A stretch of DNA of 64,000 nucleotides from Edaphobacter lichenicola (lineage in GTDB: Bacteria > Acidobacteriota > Terriglobia > Terriglobales > Acidobacteriaceae), in contig NZ_JACHDY010000008.1 in NCBI RefSeq assembly GCF_014201315.1, forward strand, positions 51,378-115,377. Reading direction: 5' to 3'. The notes under the pieces were generated by a model. That model did not search any database. It was not told the origin of the DNA and saw only the letters and a program-made list of their open reading frames with translations. Shown here one piece after another: positions 1-9,135 of the stretch. A program made the position numbers and the translations under genes. Position 1 is the first letter of the stretch; each line of letters opens with the position of its first letter.

Positions 1-271
1 GAGCTTATTACACCAGGACTCTACAGAGTCTTCTTTCGAGATATGGAAATCGGAGAATTCAGCTCCGAAGAGATGCGCTTCAGAGCAGCGCGAAGAGTGC
101 TCTGAGCTGTCGATGAGTGCCGTGGCCTGTTGTCGTCAATCTACACAGGAGCGCCTGGAGGACGCACCGAAAGAAGCATCGTGACCCCGGAAAAGTCGGA
201 GTTTGCACGGCTCTCTCGACCTAATGATTCTCAAAGCCCTTAGCGCCTCAATGTCGGTTCCACACAGCCCG
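1..271. other. Upstream region without a recognisable gene
   Basis: I see no convincing coding region here. A 7-bp perfect inverted repeat (CAGAGCA/TGCTCTG, about positions 82-105) is present but has no T-run and is not called a terminator. Confidence 0.4.
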
Positions 272-300
272 GTGACAGCGATCTATGTGATGCCTATAAT
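272..300 (+). promoter_or_regulatory. Sigma70-type promoter of the GH2 gene
   Basis: The -35 box GTGACA (272-277, five of six consensus bases) is followed after exactly 17 bp by a perfect -10 TATAAT (295-300). Transcription would start near 307, giving a leader of about 35 nt before the GH2 start. Confidence 0.65.
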
Positions 301-341
301 CGCGCTGTCTCTTTAACCACGCGATCACATGGAGCCTACCT

Positions 342-3035
342 TTGCGCCGCATTCACTGTTTGCTTATGCTGTGCTTCTTGCCGCTCACCTTGGAAAATCA
401 GGCACAGATGTCTCCAACGAGCGGGACCCACCGTTCGACGGTTGCCGATCCCCGTGTCGAGATGTCACTCCGCGATGGATGGCGCTTCAAATTAGGGCCG
501 GAATCTGCCACGGAGCTACAGGCGGAACCGGACGCAACATGGACGACCGTCAGCGTGCCCCACACCTGGAACCGGGTGGGCTACTACAAGGACGCGCCCG
601 CGTCCCATAGCAACACCGCGCAGAACGTGGTAACGACGCAGGGAGTTGGCTGGTACAAGCTTGTTTTCACGCCGCCGGCGAACGTGTCTGGTATGGAAAG
701 CTTTCTGCAATTTGATGCGGCAAGCCGCATCGCCACGGTGTGGTTGAACGGAACCTTGCTCGGCATGCACCGTGGAGGATTCTCGCGCTTTCGCCTGGAC
801 AGCACGGCAGCACTTAAGCCAGGTCACGAGAACACACTCACGGTGAAGGTGGACAACACCAAACCCGCGCTGGGAAGCTCGACTGCCGACGTGTTGCCGC
901 TTACGGGAGACTTCTTTGTTTACGGCGGTTTGTATCGTCTGGTAAACCTCATTTTCACCAGGAAGATGCACATTGATTTGATGGACCATGGCTCCTCCGG
1001 CGTCTATGCGAAGACGACGTCCGCTACGCCTGCCTCGGCAAAGGTGCAGGTGCGCGTGCGAGTCCGCAACGACAGTGAGCAGAGTGGTGCCCTTGTGCTC
1101 CGAACTCTGCTCGTTGACGCGCAAGGCAAGGTCGCCGCACAACAAGTGCAGTCCGTCACAGTCGGACCAGCGAACGTGGTGGAGAGGACCGCGGACATCG
1201 CTGTGCCTCATCCGCATTTCTGGCAAGGTGTGGAGGATCCTTACCTGTATCGCCTGGTGGTGGAACTGTCGAACAAGTCATCCAAACTGGTAGATCGCGT
1301 CTCTCTCCCCTTTGGCATCCGGCAGGTTCGCTTCGACGCGCAGAATGGATTGTTCCTCAACGGAAAACACGTCGCCGTACACGGCGTCGGCTATCACCAA
1401 GATCGTGAAGGTAAGGGTTGGGCGTCGGAACCGGAGGACGTTGCCGCGGACGAGGCGATGATGCGTGAGATGGGAGTGACCGGCATCCGCTTGACCCACT
1501 ACCAGCACGGCCAGCCGATTCACGACCTAGCGGACCGCGATGGACTTGTGCTCTGGGATGAGATACCCCTCGTAAGCCAGTGGACACAGGGAGAGAGCTT
1601 GCAACCGACGGCGGAGCTTCGTGAGAACGCCCGGCAGCAACTGCAAGAGCTGATTGCGCAGGACTTCAATCATCCTTCGGTGATCACCTGGTCCATCGGC
1701 AACGAGATCGATTTTGGAAACAGCATACCCGCCTTTGTCGGGAACAAGACCGGAGCCGTTCCTGATCCCCTGCCCTTGCTCAAAGAGTTGAACCAACTCG
1801 CGCACGAGTTGGACCCAGGCAGGCCCACAACATTGGCGACTTGCTGTGAGGGTATACGCTACGCACCCGATACTGTGGTGCCAATCACAGCCTCGGTCAC
1901 CGACCTTGCCGGTGCGAACCGCTACTTCGGCTGGTACTACGGCAAGCCATCCGACTTAGGTTCTCATCTTGACACCCTACACCGCACGCGGCCGGCACAG
2001 CCCACGGCGGTAACCGAATATGGCGCCGGGGGCGCTATCTCACTGCACTCTGACAATGCGCTGGGTGGCCCAGAGTCTCGCAACCGGCCCCAGGCGGAGG
2101 AATACGAATCCTACATTCACGAACAGAACTGGTCCACGATGCGCAGCAAGCCGTATCTGTGGGGTACGTTTATCTGGAATTCCTTCGACTTTGGAAGCAC
2201 CACTCGGAGCGAGGGCAATGCCCAAGACATTAATACCAAGGGCATCGTGACCTTTGACCATAAGTATAGGAAGGACCCGTACTTCTTTTACAAAGCCAAC
2301 TGGACGACGACGCCAACAGTCCATATCAACTCCAGCCTCTATATCGAGCGAGCCTACCGGATGGCCGAGGTGCGCGTGTACAGCAATGCGCCGATGACCT
2401 CGCTGAAGGTAAATGGAAAGCTGGTTGGAGTGCTCGCAAACTGCCCGGACCGCATCTGTGTCTGGAACGGCATCGTTCTCAGCCCTGGCGCGAACAACCT
2501 CATTGCAAGTGGCTCCTTCCCTAAGGGAGATGTAGACGATAAAGTTCAGTGGCGTCTTTCCGACGCCGCCGCGAAGGAAACCTATATCGATTGCGGCGCG
2601 CTGGTTGCTGGCGCAAGTCCGGAAAAGCACTTTGGATCGGACACCTTCTTCGAGGGGGGAACGGCGCAAGTTATCACCGGTCCCGGAGGTGGGTTCAGAG
2701 CTCCGGCGCCGGCGTCAATTGCCGGGACCCGCAGCCCAGAGGTCGCTGCCACATACCGCACCGGAACTTTCACCTATCGTGTTCCGGTGGATGACGGCCC
2801 GCATAGCGTAGTCCTCACGTTTGTTGAGCCGTCTCTTCATCCCGGAGATCGCATTTTCGACGTTTTCGCGAACGGACAGAAAGTTCTGACCAATCTGGAT
2901 GTGGCAGCAGCCGCGGGAGGTGCGCTGACCGCGTATCAACAGCATTTCGTAGTAAATGCCAGGGATGGCATGGTCACTCTTGAGTTCAGACCGACCAAAG
3001 GAGACGCGATCGTTTCCGCGATAGAGGTGCAATAA
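342..3035 (+). CDS. Secreted glycoside hydrolase family 2 (beta-galactosidase-like) with C-terminal malectin-like domain
   Basis: Retaining exo-glycosidase of family GH2, probably acting on beta-galactosides or a related hemicellulose side chain outside the cytoplasm. A hydrophobic leader ending at about residue 22 is a signal peptide. The order is sugar-binding jelly roll, Ig-like domain, then a TIM barrel with acid/base Glu455 in IGNEID and nucleophile Glu559 in TEYGAGG. From about residue 745 to the end there is a malectin-like carbohydrate-binding domain. The start is TTG with GGAG at 331-334 seven bases upstream; an ATG nine codons in is the alternative and would shorten the leader. The family is secure, but the exact substrate (galactoside, glucuronide or mannoside) cannot be read from the sequence. 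Confidence 0.88.
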   Translation: MRRIHCLLMLCFLPLTLENQAQMSPTSGTHRSTVADPRVEMSLRDGWRFKLGPESATELQAEPDATWTTVSVPHTWNRVGYYKDAPASHSNTAQNVVTTQGVGWYKLVFTPPANVSGMESFLQFDAASRIATVWLNGTLLGMHRGGFSRFRLDSTAALKPGHENTLTVKVDNTKPALGSSTADVLPLTGDFFVYGGLYRLVNLIFTRKMHIDLMDHGSSGVYAKTTSATPASAKVQVRVRVRNDSEQSGALVLRTLLVDAQGKVAAQQVQSVTVGPANVVERTADIAVPHPHFWQGVEDPYLYRLVVELSNKSSKLVDRVSLPFGIRQVRFDAQNGLFLNGKHVAVHGVGYHQDREGKGWASEPEDVAADEAMMREMGVTGIRLTHYQHGQPIHDLADRDGLVLWDEIPLVSQWTQGESLQPTAELRENARQQLQELIAQDFNHPSVITWSIGNEIDFGNSIPAFVGNKTGAVPDPLPLLKELNQLAHELDPGRPTTLATCCEGIRYAPDTVVPITASVTDLAGANRYFGWYYGKPSDLGSHLDTLHRTRPAQPTAVTEYGAGGAISLHSDNALGGPESRNRPQAEEYESYIHEQNWSTMRSKPYLWGTFIWNSFDFGSTTRSEGNAQDINTKGIVTFDHKYRKDPYFFYKANWTTTPTVHINSSLYIERAYRMAEVRVYSNAPMTSLKVNGKLVGVLANCPDRICVWNGIVLSPGANNLIASGSFPKGDVDDKVQWRLSDAAAKETYIDCGALVAGASPEKHFGSDTFFEGGTAQVITGPGGGFRAPAPASIAGTRSPEVAATYRTGTFTYRVPVDDGPHSVVLTFVEPSLHPGDRIFDVFANGQKVLTNLDVAAAAGGALTAYQQHFVVNARDGMVTLEFRPTKGDAIVSAIEVQ

Positions 3036-3413
3036 CGTCGCGCATAGGTTCCCTTACAATTCGCGTCGATAAGCCTGTCCCCCTTTTCCGCACGGCTATC
3101 TGCGTCTCGTTGATCAGTCGATTTCGGTTAGCTCTGCGGCTCCCTGCGGCCCGATCTCTCGTATTCATCTGGACTCGCTCCTTGAAAACGGGCTTTAGTG
3201 CGGCTATCCTCCACAGTCCTCGATGACGGCATAATCGCCAATGCAATCACTGACAATTGATCACGATAGGCTTTTCGTGGCGGGTCCGGCGATTTGCGCT
3301 GGGTGGCTTAGGGTGAGACTGGCCGACGCTTCATCAGCGCTGGCGCAGAGGGGCGGCATCGATGTACAGCAGATTGTGCCACCACACGGGTATAGGGTAG
3401 GCAGCCTATACGC
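3036..3413. other. Intergenic, nothing recognised
   Basis: A gap between two converging genes. It has short open frames without homology I recognise and no clear terminator hairpin. Confidence 0.4.
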
Positions 3414-4355
3414 TTACCCGCTACGACCTAGCGCAAGATTGGCGTCGATCCACGCACCCACATCGGTGACAGGAATGCCACTGCGCTGGTTGAACGTCCA
3501 GTCCTTGCTCCAGGCCACTCCGCGCCCCAGCGCAAACGCGGCGCGATACTTCCGCATCATATCCTGCGGGTCGCGTGCTAGCTCTTCCATCAGAAATGGC
3601 ACGGTCCACTCCGAACGGCTGAACGGGCGATGCAGAGCCGCTTCTAGCTTGTCAGCAACCTCTCCGTAGGTCACGGTGTCGCCGGCCAGATATACAATCT
3701 CGTTTCGGATGGTGGGTTCGGCGAACACGATCTCGGCGGTCAGAGCTCCGATATCATCAGGAGTCGTCAGTGTGACAGCGGTGTCGAGTGTGCCCAGCGC
3801 ATGAACTTCGCTTCTTTCGAGGTCGACCACGCCGAATTCCGGCTCGAATAGATAACTCATGAACATGCCGGTCGAGATGATGACCCACTCGGTAGCGGTC
3901 TGGGCACGCAGCAGCTCACGCACGTCCAACTGTGCGTCGAAGATGTCCTGCGGTCCGCCGCGCCCGATCACATCGAAATCGACACCGAACTGCCATGGGA
4001 AATAACGGGGAATGCCCGACTGCAGTGCGGCCTTCGCCAGCTTCATGGGCGTGTCGATCCCAGCGGCATAGCCAGCGCAACCGATCACAGTGTCATACTG
4101 TGCAAACACCGATGCGAGCTCTTCGATCGAGCTTTTCACCAGATCGCCTATGACGATCTCGATTCCCAGGCTGCGGATTTCGGCGATATCGCGTTGCTTG
4201 GCCGGCGCATCGGATTCCACCGCACTGCTGCGCAGCAGTACGCTGATCTTGACCCCTTTCACGTTCTTTGCGCGGCGCGCCAGGTTGCGCAGGACCGGGA
4301 GACCGAGTTCTCCGGCTCCCAGTACGAGAATATTGCGAGACTTAACGGCCGACAT
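3414..4355 (-). CDS. NmrA / isoflavone-reductase-like NAD(P)-binding protein
   Basis: Atypical short-chain reductase of the NmrA-like group, cytoplasmic, about 313 residues. The N-terminus carries the Rossmann dinucleotide loop in NILVLGAGELGLPVLRNL. The rest fits an isoflavone-reductase-like fold, including a PWQFGVDFD segment after the cofactor domain. The start is set at the ATG at 4355, preceded by GAGGGTG; an ATG 14 codons upstream lacks such a site. This start overlaps the end of the upstream membrane protein gene by 14 bases, which suggests translational coupling in a two-gene operon. The substrate is unknown; members of this family are reductases or redox sensors. Confidence 0.8.
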   Translation of the reverse strand: MSAVKSRNILVLGAGELGLPVLRNLARRAKNVKGVKISVLLRSSAVESDAPAKQRDIAEIRSLGIEIVIGDLVKSSIEELASVFAQYDTVIGCAGYAAGIDTPMKLAKAALQSGIPRYFPWQFGVDFDVIGRGGPQDIFDAQLDVRELLRAQTATEWVIISTGMFMSYLFEPEFGVVDLERSEVHALGTLDTAVTLTTPDDIGALTAEIVFAEPTIRNEIVYLAGDTVTYGEVADKLEAALHRPFSRSEWTVPFLMEELARDPQDMMRKYRAAFALGRGVAWSKDWTFNQRSGIPVTDVGAWIDANLALGRSG

Positions 4356-4845
4356 TTTCACCCTCAGGCTCAGCGACTCTGCCGAACCGCTGAACACTGA
4401 ACGCTATAGGAAGCCCAACGAGGATCATGTGAGCGGCCAGCCCGTGAGCTAATTCGTGGTACTGATAAGGTCCCCTCGCGTGCATGGCCGAAAGCGGAAG
4501 AACAATCATTCTCATAACAACATCTATCGCTACGCCAAAGAACAAGCCGCAGATCAGCCAGTGTTCGAGCAGAAAATGCAACCTGCGACTCACTGCGAAG
4601 TAGATAGCCGCCGCGGAAAACACAATCAGGTAATGCAGCAGCACTCCCAGGATGTAGATCGGCGCGCCGCCGCGGGAAGCATTTTGCATCCCCAACAAGC
4701 CTGCAGCGATCACGAGAGGAGACTTAGCTCCGAACACAATCAGGGTTTCCGCTAGATCCAATGTCCCGGCGATTAGACCGGCTGTTGCGATCGCGAGACC
4801 AGCGCTACGTATCTCCGAGGTCTTGCGCGAATAAGCACTTGCCAT
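4342..4845 (-). CDS. Small integral membrane protein of unknown function
   Basis: A 167-residue protein with about four hydrophobic helices (residues roughly 13-35, 40-50/60-80, 90-110 and 135-155). It looks like an uncharacterised inner-membrane protein, and no catalytic motif is evident. It is the first gene of a two-gene unit with the NmrA-like reductase, whose start lies inside its last codons. Acidobacterial genomes carry many such small paralogous membrane proteins (recalled, not checked). Function is not inferred. Confidence 0.7.
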   Translation of the reverse strand: MASAYSRKTSEIRSAGLAIATAGLIAGTLDLAETLIVFGAKSPLVIAAGLLGMQNASRGGAPIYILGVLLHYLIVFSAAAIYFAVSRRLHFLLEHWLICGLFFGVAIDVVMRMIVLPLSAMHARGPYQYHELAHGLAAHMILVGLPIAFSVQRFGRVAEPEGENVGR

Positions 4846-5632
4846 GCAATAACTCCTTCAATGAATTCCGGAACAGCCTCGGAAGGCTGTCAAACCTTGA
4901 GTGACGGAAGAGACCGTTCTACCACAAACCTGATGTCGCTTCCCCTCGGCGAGAAAGTCGCGCGTGGCGAATCCCTCGATCATAGTGAAAGGCCTGCTGG
5001 AGTTGCAAAGAAGGCAACGGGCGTGGCCTGGCGAATACCAGGGTGCCTCGAAAAGCTCTACGGAGATCGAGGGGACGTTTGAGTCTCCTCGATTCAAGAC
5101 CATCGGTTTCTAGTCTCGATCCAATTTCCCCTGACCACGGCATCTTCTCTGGTTTTCCAAGGGACCGGGCGATGAACATTCGTGTTCTCGTTGTCGATGA
5201 AATCGAGACTTTCGCCTCGACGCTGCATCGTGCTGAGCCCCTACGATTCGTAGAATCATCTAGTGGCGAAGAACGGCGGGCTGCACAGTTGCTCTAGTTA
5301 GCCGTTCATCCAGCATTTCCGAGTGAATAGCAGGCCATGGAAATGACAGAGAGTGGAAAGCATGGAAAGCCCTGAAGCCGGCTTCCCACCCTTCCCACAC
5401 TCTTTGGAAATCCCTTCAGGATTCCCACATTCCCACGGCCTCGACTCCTAGATATAGGTCTTCTCGAACTATCGAACTCGAGCCTTCGCCTCCGCAAGGG
5501 GCTTGTAACGGATGTCTCAGGTCCACAACGTAACGCCTGTCCCGGTACACTCACCCACTAGGAAGGCTTGGTTTCCTTTTGCGCGTGCGTCTGCACGCAA
5601 GATCTATTGGGGAGGGCGTTGCGGAAAGGAAC
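4846..5632. other. Long intergenic stretch, possibly repetitive
   Basis: No gene is supported. Around 5330-5440 there are runs of related short words (TTCCCAC repeated, GGAAAG repeated), of a kind I associate with repetitive intergenic sequence in acidobacteria; this is memory, not a search. A short open frame at 5172-5297 starts like a response regulator (MNIRVLVVDE) but stops after about 40 codons. A 6-bp stem (GCGTGC/GCACGC) lies at 5583-5598. Confidence 0.35.
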
Positions 5633-5650
5633 GAGGCTGTTACGAAACTC
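5633..5650 (+). repeat. 18-bp recombination-junction repeat, copy 1
   Basis: Reads GAGGCTGTTACGAAACTC and differs at one position from copy 4. It sits at the truncated end of the epimerase remnant and is inverted relative to copy 2 (10686-10703). Confidence 0.7.
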
Positions 5651-5806
5651 GCAGCACCCACTCCGAACCTTCGAACTGTCCACTTCCGAGAAGCATGGAG
5701 GTCGACTCAGGACGGCGAATTGCACCGACCCCATGCCCTTGATCGAGAGCAGCCCTGGCTATGGCAGACCCGATGTAGCCGCTTGCGCCGCTATTAGTAT
5801 TCTCAC
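5651..5806 (-). pseudogene. Truncated N-terminus of an NAD-dependent epimerase/dehydratase
   Basis: From GTG at 5806, preceded by GAGG, the minus strand reads VRILI. After a one-base loss it continues GASGYIGSAIARAALDQGHG and then IRRPES, the glycine-rich cofactor loop and following helix of a Rossmann-fold epimerase. Similarity stops within about 35 residues and the frame ends at the copy-1 repeat. This is a relic of about 150 bp of a gene normally near 900 bp, cut off at the repeat. It encodes nothing functional. Confidence 0.55.
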
Positions 5807-5862
5807 ATTCAGCCTCGCCGGAATGAGTTCTATTTCGTAATGTTATTAGCGTCGCCAGAGGC

Positions 5863-6876
5863 CTAGCCCCCAGCGACATTGATGACCAGCTTTCCAAAAT
5901 GACGTTGCTCGGCCATATGCGCGAACGCTTGAAGAGCCTCGTCGAATGTAAATTCGCGATCCACCACCGGGGTGAGTCTTTGCTCCTCAATGAACCGATT
6001 CATGTCTTCGAAATGTTGGCGTGAACCGGTTTGGATGCCCACGATATTCGCGTTAAGACGGGAAAGCGGCAAAAGGTTCGGTCGAAGGTGGAAGCCCGTG
6101 AGCACGCCGATCTGCGCGATGGTGCCGTTGGGCGCCAGGCTCTGCAGGGACCGTTCATAGGTGTCCTGACCGCCGACCTCCAAAATGTGTGTAGCGCCCT
6201 CGCCCTTGGTAATTTCTTGGACCGCCAAGTGCCAGTCCGGCGTATCGCGATAATTGATGAGGTCGGACGCGCCAAGCTTATGAGCGCGTTCGAGCTTGTC
6301 GTCGGAAGATGACAAGACGATGCAGCGAACGCCGGCGGCGTGTGCGAATTGCAGTGCAAACAGCGCGACGCCACCTGTCCCCTGGATGAGGACCCTGTCG
6401 TCGGGCTCGAGCGGGGCACGAACGAAGAGCGCATGCCAGGCCGTCACGCCGGCGCAAGGGAGAGCCGCGACCTCCACGTCCGATAGGAATGCAGGCGATG
6501 CGACAAGCGCTCGTTCCGGCACGATCACGTATTCGGACAACACGCCGTCAGCGCCTTCGCCGCCGAATGCGGAGGGTGCGTAGCTGGACCGGAACCGGCC
6601 TGAGATCCAATCCGGAAAGAATATCGTTGCGACTCGTTCCCCAACTTGGAAACGCATCGCTCCGTCCCCAACCGCGTCGACCGTGCCACTTGCGTCGGAC
6701 AATGGGATGCGATTGTCGATCCCGACGTCGCCGAACCGCGAGATCATGAAAACGTCACGGTAGTTGAGGCTCGCGGCCGCTACGCGCACCCTGACCTGTC
6801 CAGGTCCCGGCTCCGGAAGTTCGGCCTCGGCCATAACAAGCTTACGTTCGGCCGCGCTGAATTTGTAGTAACGCAT
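5863..6876 (-). CDS. Medium-chain dehydrogenase/reductase, quinone oxidoreductase-like
   Basis: An NAD(P)H-dependent MDR-family oxidoreductase of 337 residues, the normal length. The N-terminal GroES-like domain includes a LNYRDVFM segment typical of the quinone-reductase branch. The Rossmann motif GTGGVALFALQFA lies near residue 173, followed by KLGASDLINYR, which favours the zinc-free quinone/enone reductase type. It acts in the cytoplasm on an electrophilic carbonyl or quinone that is not identified. It lies 71 bases downstream of the SnoaL-like gene on the same strand and probably shares its transcript. That transcript runs divergently from an Rrf2 regulator, so redox-stress control is likely. 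Confidence 0.85.
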   Translation of the reverse strand: MRYYKFSAAERKLVMAEAELPEPGPGQVRVRVAAASLNYRDVFMISRFGDVGIDNRIPLSDASGTVDAVGDGAMRFQVGERVATIFFPDWISGRFRSSYAPSAFGGEGADGVLSEYVIVPERALVASPAFLSDVEVAALPCAGVTAWHALFVRAPLEPDDRVLIQGTGGVALFALQFAHAAGVRCIVLSSSDDKLERAHKLGASDLINYRDTPDWHLAVQEITKGEGATHILEVGGQDTYERSLQSLAPNGTIAQIGVLTGFHLRPNLLPLSRLNANIVGIQTGSRQHFEDMNRFIEEQRLTPVVDREFTFDEALQAFAHMAEQRHFGKLVINVAGG

Positions 6877-6947
6877 TGTGTCACTGCTTCCTTATGCTGC
6901 TAGATGGCGACGTCGCTAGACAACCGTTTTCATCTCACTCCTCCGCT

Positions 6948-7427
6948 TCAGAAGGCGAACGGCAGGTTATGGCGAACTTGCAGCGACTCGATGAGCCACT
7001 GTCCGTCCACGCGAACCAGGTTCTGCGTGTAGTAACCGGACTCGATCGGCGTGATCGTGCCCATCGCACCCGCCGCGCCCGCCGGCCAGCCGCTCGACGG
7101 CTTCGCGTCACCGAGGATGGTGAAGACCATGAACTGGGCGTCGACCGTCGCGTGGTCTCCGTCGATGTTGATCAGCAGGCCGTCGGTGGCGTTGTGGCTC
7201 CACCCTCGCGGCGGGTGCGGCTTCATCATATGCGTCGTCGCCTGGGCGATTGCCTCGCGCCCGGCGAGTTCCCCGATCAGCTCCGGCTTCCCGTCGGGAT
7301 TGTTGTTGTAGAAGATCGTCACGCGCGCCTCGGGCGTGAAGAGCGCCCCCATGGCGGCGCCGTCGCGCCGATCGTGAGCCCGGACATAGTGGGCGAGAAC
7401 CTGTTGCACAGCCAGTTCATCAGACAT
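6948..7427 (-). CDS. SnoaL-like / NTF2-fold protein
   Basis: A protein of about 159 residues with the NTF2-like cone fold of the SnoaL-type polyketide cyclase or hydroxysteroid isomerase superfamily. It shows an opening helix (QQVLAHYVRAHDRRD), GAMGALFTPEARVTIFY and a C-terminal beta strand with WLIESLQVRH. No signal peptide is seen. The start is at ATG 7427, with GGAG seven bases upstream; a start four codons earlier has no ribosome site. It heads a transcript with the quinone oxidoreductase and is divergent from the Rrf2 gene. It may bind or isomerise a small ring compound, but the reaction is unknown. Confidence 0.78.
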   Translation of the reverse strand: MSDELAVQQVLAHYVRAHDRRDGAAMGALFTPEARVTIFYNNNPDGKPELIGELAGREAIAQATTHMMKPHPPRGWSHNATDGLLINIDGDHATVDAQFMVFTILGDAKPSSGWPAGAAGAMGTITPIESGYYTQNLVRVDGQWLIESLQVRHNLPFAF

Positions 7428-7454
7428 CGGAGTCTCCATTCGCTAATCGTTAGT

Positions 7455-7469
7455 GGTCAATAATTGACC
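7455..7469. promoter_or_regulatory. Perfect palindrome, probable Rrf2 operator
   Basis: GGTCAAT-A-ATTGACC is a perfect 7+1+7 palindrome in the 130-bp gap between the SnoaL-like gene and the rrf2 gene. Its size and place suit the operator of the neighbouring dimeric Rrf2 protein, which could control both directions. This is inference from position and symmetry. Confidence 0.55.
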
Positions 7470-7557
7470 CAACTGTATCTATCATTGAAGCATATCGACG
7501 GGTATTCTGCAAGTATCATAGGTACAGATAATTTTGACGGAGGAGGAGGCCTCACCT

Positions 7558-8037
7558 TTGATCGACGTTCGATTTCCTACAGCGCTTCAGATCATGCTCA
7601 GCCTGGCGTTGGCGGACCGGAACAGCGTTTCCCAGCTCTCCTCCGCCGAGTTGGCGAAGAGCCTCGGAGCGAATCCCAGCTTCGTCCGCAAGCTCCTAGT
7701 GCCGCTCGTCCAGAGCAAACTCCTACGGTCCCAGATGGGCAAGACCGGTGGCGTGCGTCTCGCACGACGAGCAGCAGAGATCACCCTGCGGGAAATCTAC
7801 GGCGCGGTCGTAGCCGATACCAAAATCTGGGCGCCTCGAACCGGAATTCCGCATCGCTGCCTGGTGAGTTCCAACGTACAAGGCTACTTCGAAGAGTTGA
7901 TTGACGACGCGCAGGAGGCGATCCTCTCCATGCTCGGGCAACGCACTCTGCTACAGGCCCTCACTGAATTGGAGATTCGCGAGAGTGCGAAGAGGACCAC
8001 CAGCAGAGTTCGGCTATCGGTACAAAACAAGAGTTAG
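7558..8037 (+). CDS. Rrf2 family transcriptional regulator
   Basis: A DNA-binding winged-helix protein of about 159 residues, the usual Rrf2 length. The N-terminal HTH reads TALQIMLSLALADR, then SSAELAKSLGANPSFVRKLL, followed by the wing with GGVRLAR and ITLREIYGAV. The three-cysteine Fe-S ligand cluster of IscR/NsrR is absent (a single Cys in HRCLVS), so it resembles the non-cluster YwnA-like Rrf2 proteins that sense electrophiles. I choose the TTG at 7558 because GGAGGAGGAGG lies just before it; a TTG eight codons earlier would place that site inside the gene. It is divergent from SnoaL/quinone oxidoreductase and 41 bp ahead of an SDR gene in the same direction. Confidence 0.85.
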   Translation: MIDVRFPTALQIMLSLALADRNSVSQLSSAELAKSLGANPSFVRKLLVPLVQSKLLRSQMGKTGGVRLARRAAEITLREIYGAVVADTKIWAPRTGIPHRCLVSSNVQGYFEELIDDAQEAILSMLGQRTLLQALTELEIRESAKRTTSRVRLSVQNKS

Positions 8038-8078
8038 AACACATTGCAAGATGCAGTGGCGCAGCAATAGGAGGAACG

Positions 8079-8909
8079 ATGTCACAGGTTTGGCTCATCA
8101 CAGGTAGTTCGCGTGGACTTGGAAGGGCATTTGCGGAGGCGGCGCTCTCATCAGGTTTCCAGGTAGCCGCGACTGCTCGCAATACCGAAGATTTGGAGGA
8201 GTTGAAGGATAAATATGGCGATCTCGTGCTGCCCCTCTCTCTTGATGTCACCAGCGAAACGCAGGCAGGTGAGGCCGTGAAGGCTACAATTCGGACTTTC
8301 GGAAAACTCGATGTTCTGGTCAATAACGCTGGTTACGGAAATGTTGCTCCTATTGAGGACACCACGCTTGAGGACTTTCGCGCGCAAATTGAAACGAATC
8401 TCTTTGGGGTGATTATTCTCACCAAGGCCGTGCTGCCTTATTTTCGGGAGCGGGGTTCAGGCCACATCATCCAGGTCACTTCCATCGCAGGTCGCGTCGG
8501 ACCCATTGGACGCGCACCATATGCAGCCGCTAAATGGGGCGTGGAGGGTTTTTCCGAGACGCTCGCGAAAGAAGTAGGACCCCTCGGCGTCAAGGTCACC
8601 ATCGTTGAACCAGGTGGTTTCCGTACGGACTTCGCAGGGTCGTCAACCGAGCTGCGGGAAGGACGTCCCGAATACGATGCGACGGTGGGTAAGACAGCGC
8701 GCTTCCAGCGCGACTACAACGGAAAACAACCCGGGGACCCGACTAGGGCTGCAGCAGCATTGTTGAAGCTAGCCTCGGTTAAGGAGCCACCGTTACGCAT
8801 CGTCCTTGGAATTGACGCATTCAATGCGGCGGAAGCAAACGATCTGGCCAAGATCGAGCTGGGGAAAGAATGGAAAGATCTTAGCTACGCGACGGACTTC
8901 GAACATTAG
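8079..8909 (+). CDS. Classical short-chain dehydrogenase/reductase
   Basis: An NAD(P)-dependent oxidoreductase of 276 residues. It shows the cofactor loop TGSSRGLGRAF near residue 9, NNAGYG near 88, a catalytic serine in QVTSIAGRVG and the YAAAK motif. The Arg after the Ser in GSSRG favours NADP(H). The ribosome site AGGAGG lies five bases before the ATG. It is probably cotranscribed with the rrf2 gene 41 bp upstream, so this SDR, the quinone oxidoreductase and the SnoaL-like protein would form one Rrf2 regulon. The substrate is not known. Confidence 0.87.
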   Translation: MSQVWLITGSSRGLGRAFAEAALSSGFQVAATARNTEDLEELKDKYGDLVLPLSLDVTSETQAGEAVKATIRTFGKLDVLVNNAGYGNVAPIEDTTLEDFRAQIETNLFGVIILTKAVLPYFRERGSGHIIQVTSIAGRVGPIGRAPYAAAKWGVEGFSETLAKEVGPLGVKVTIVEPGGFRTDFAGSSTELREGRPEYDATVGKTARFQRDYNGKQPGDPTRAAAALLKLASVKEPPLRIVLGIDAFNAAEANDLAKIELGKEWKDLSYATDFEH

Positions 8910-9135
8910 TCCCGTGAAACGTTAGGTTCCCTATCGGGACTGCCCCGAACCGTGATTTAAGGAATCTCTTTACCCGCTGGAGAGCATAAAGGGAACCAGT
9001 ATCTTTCCGGAGATGACGATAGATTTGTCAGGACCTTCGTGCTCAGCAGCTCCCCTCAATCGGTTCCTGAAGCTCCACCGCTTAAGTGGTTTCCTGAGAG
9101 ATTTCAATCGGCTGCTGCCGCTTCAAGCAAGCGCC
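8910..9135. other. Intergenic between converging genes
   Basis: No gene and no strong terminator hairpin were recognised here. Confidence 0.35.

Noticed and set aside
5172..5297. Response-regulator-like start (MNIRVLVVDE)
   Set aside because: It stops after about 40 codons and no receiver-domain lysine or second aspartate region follows; too little to call even as a relic.
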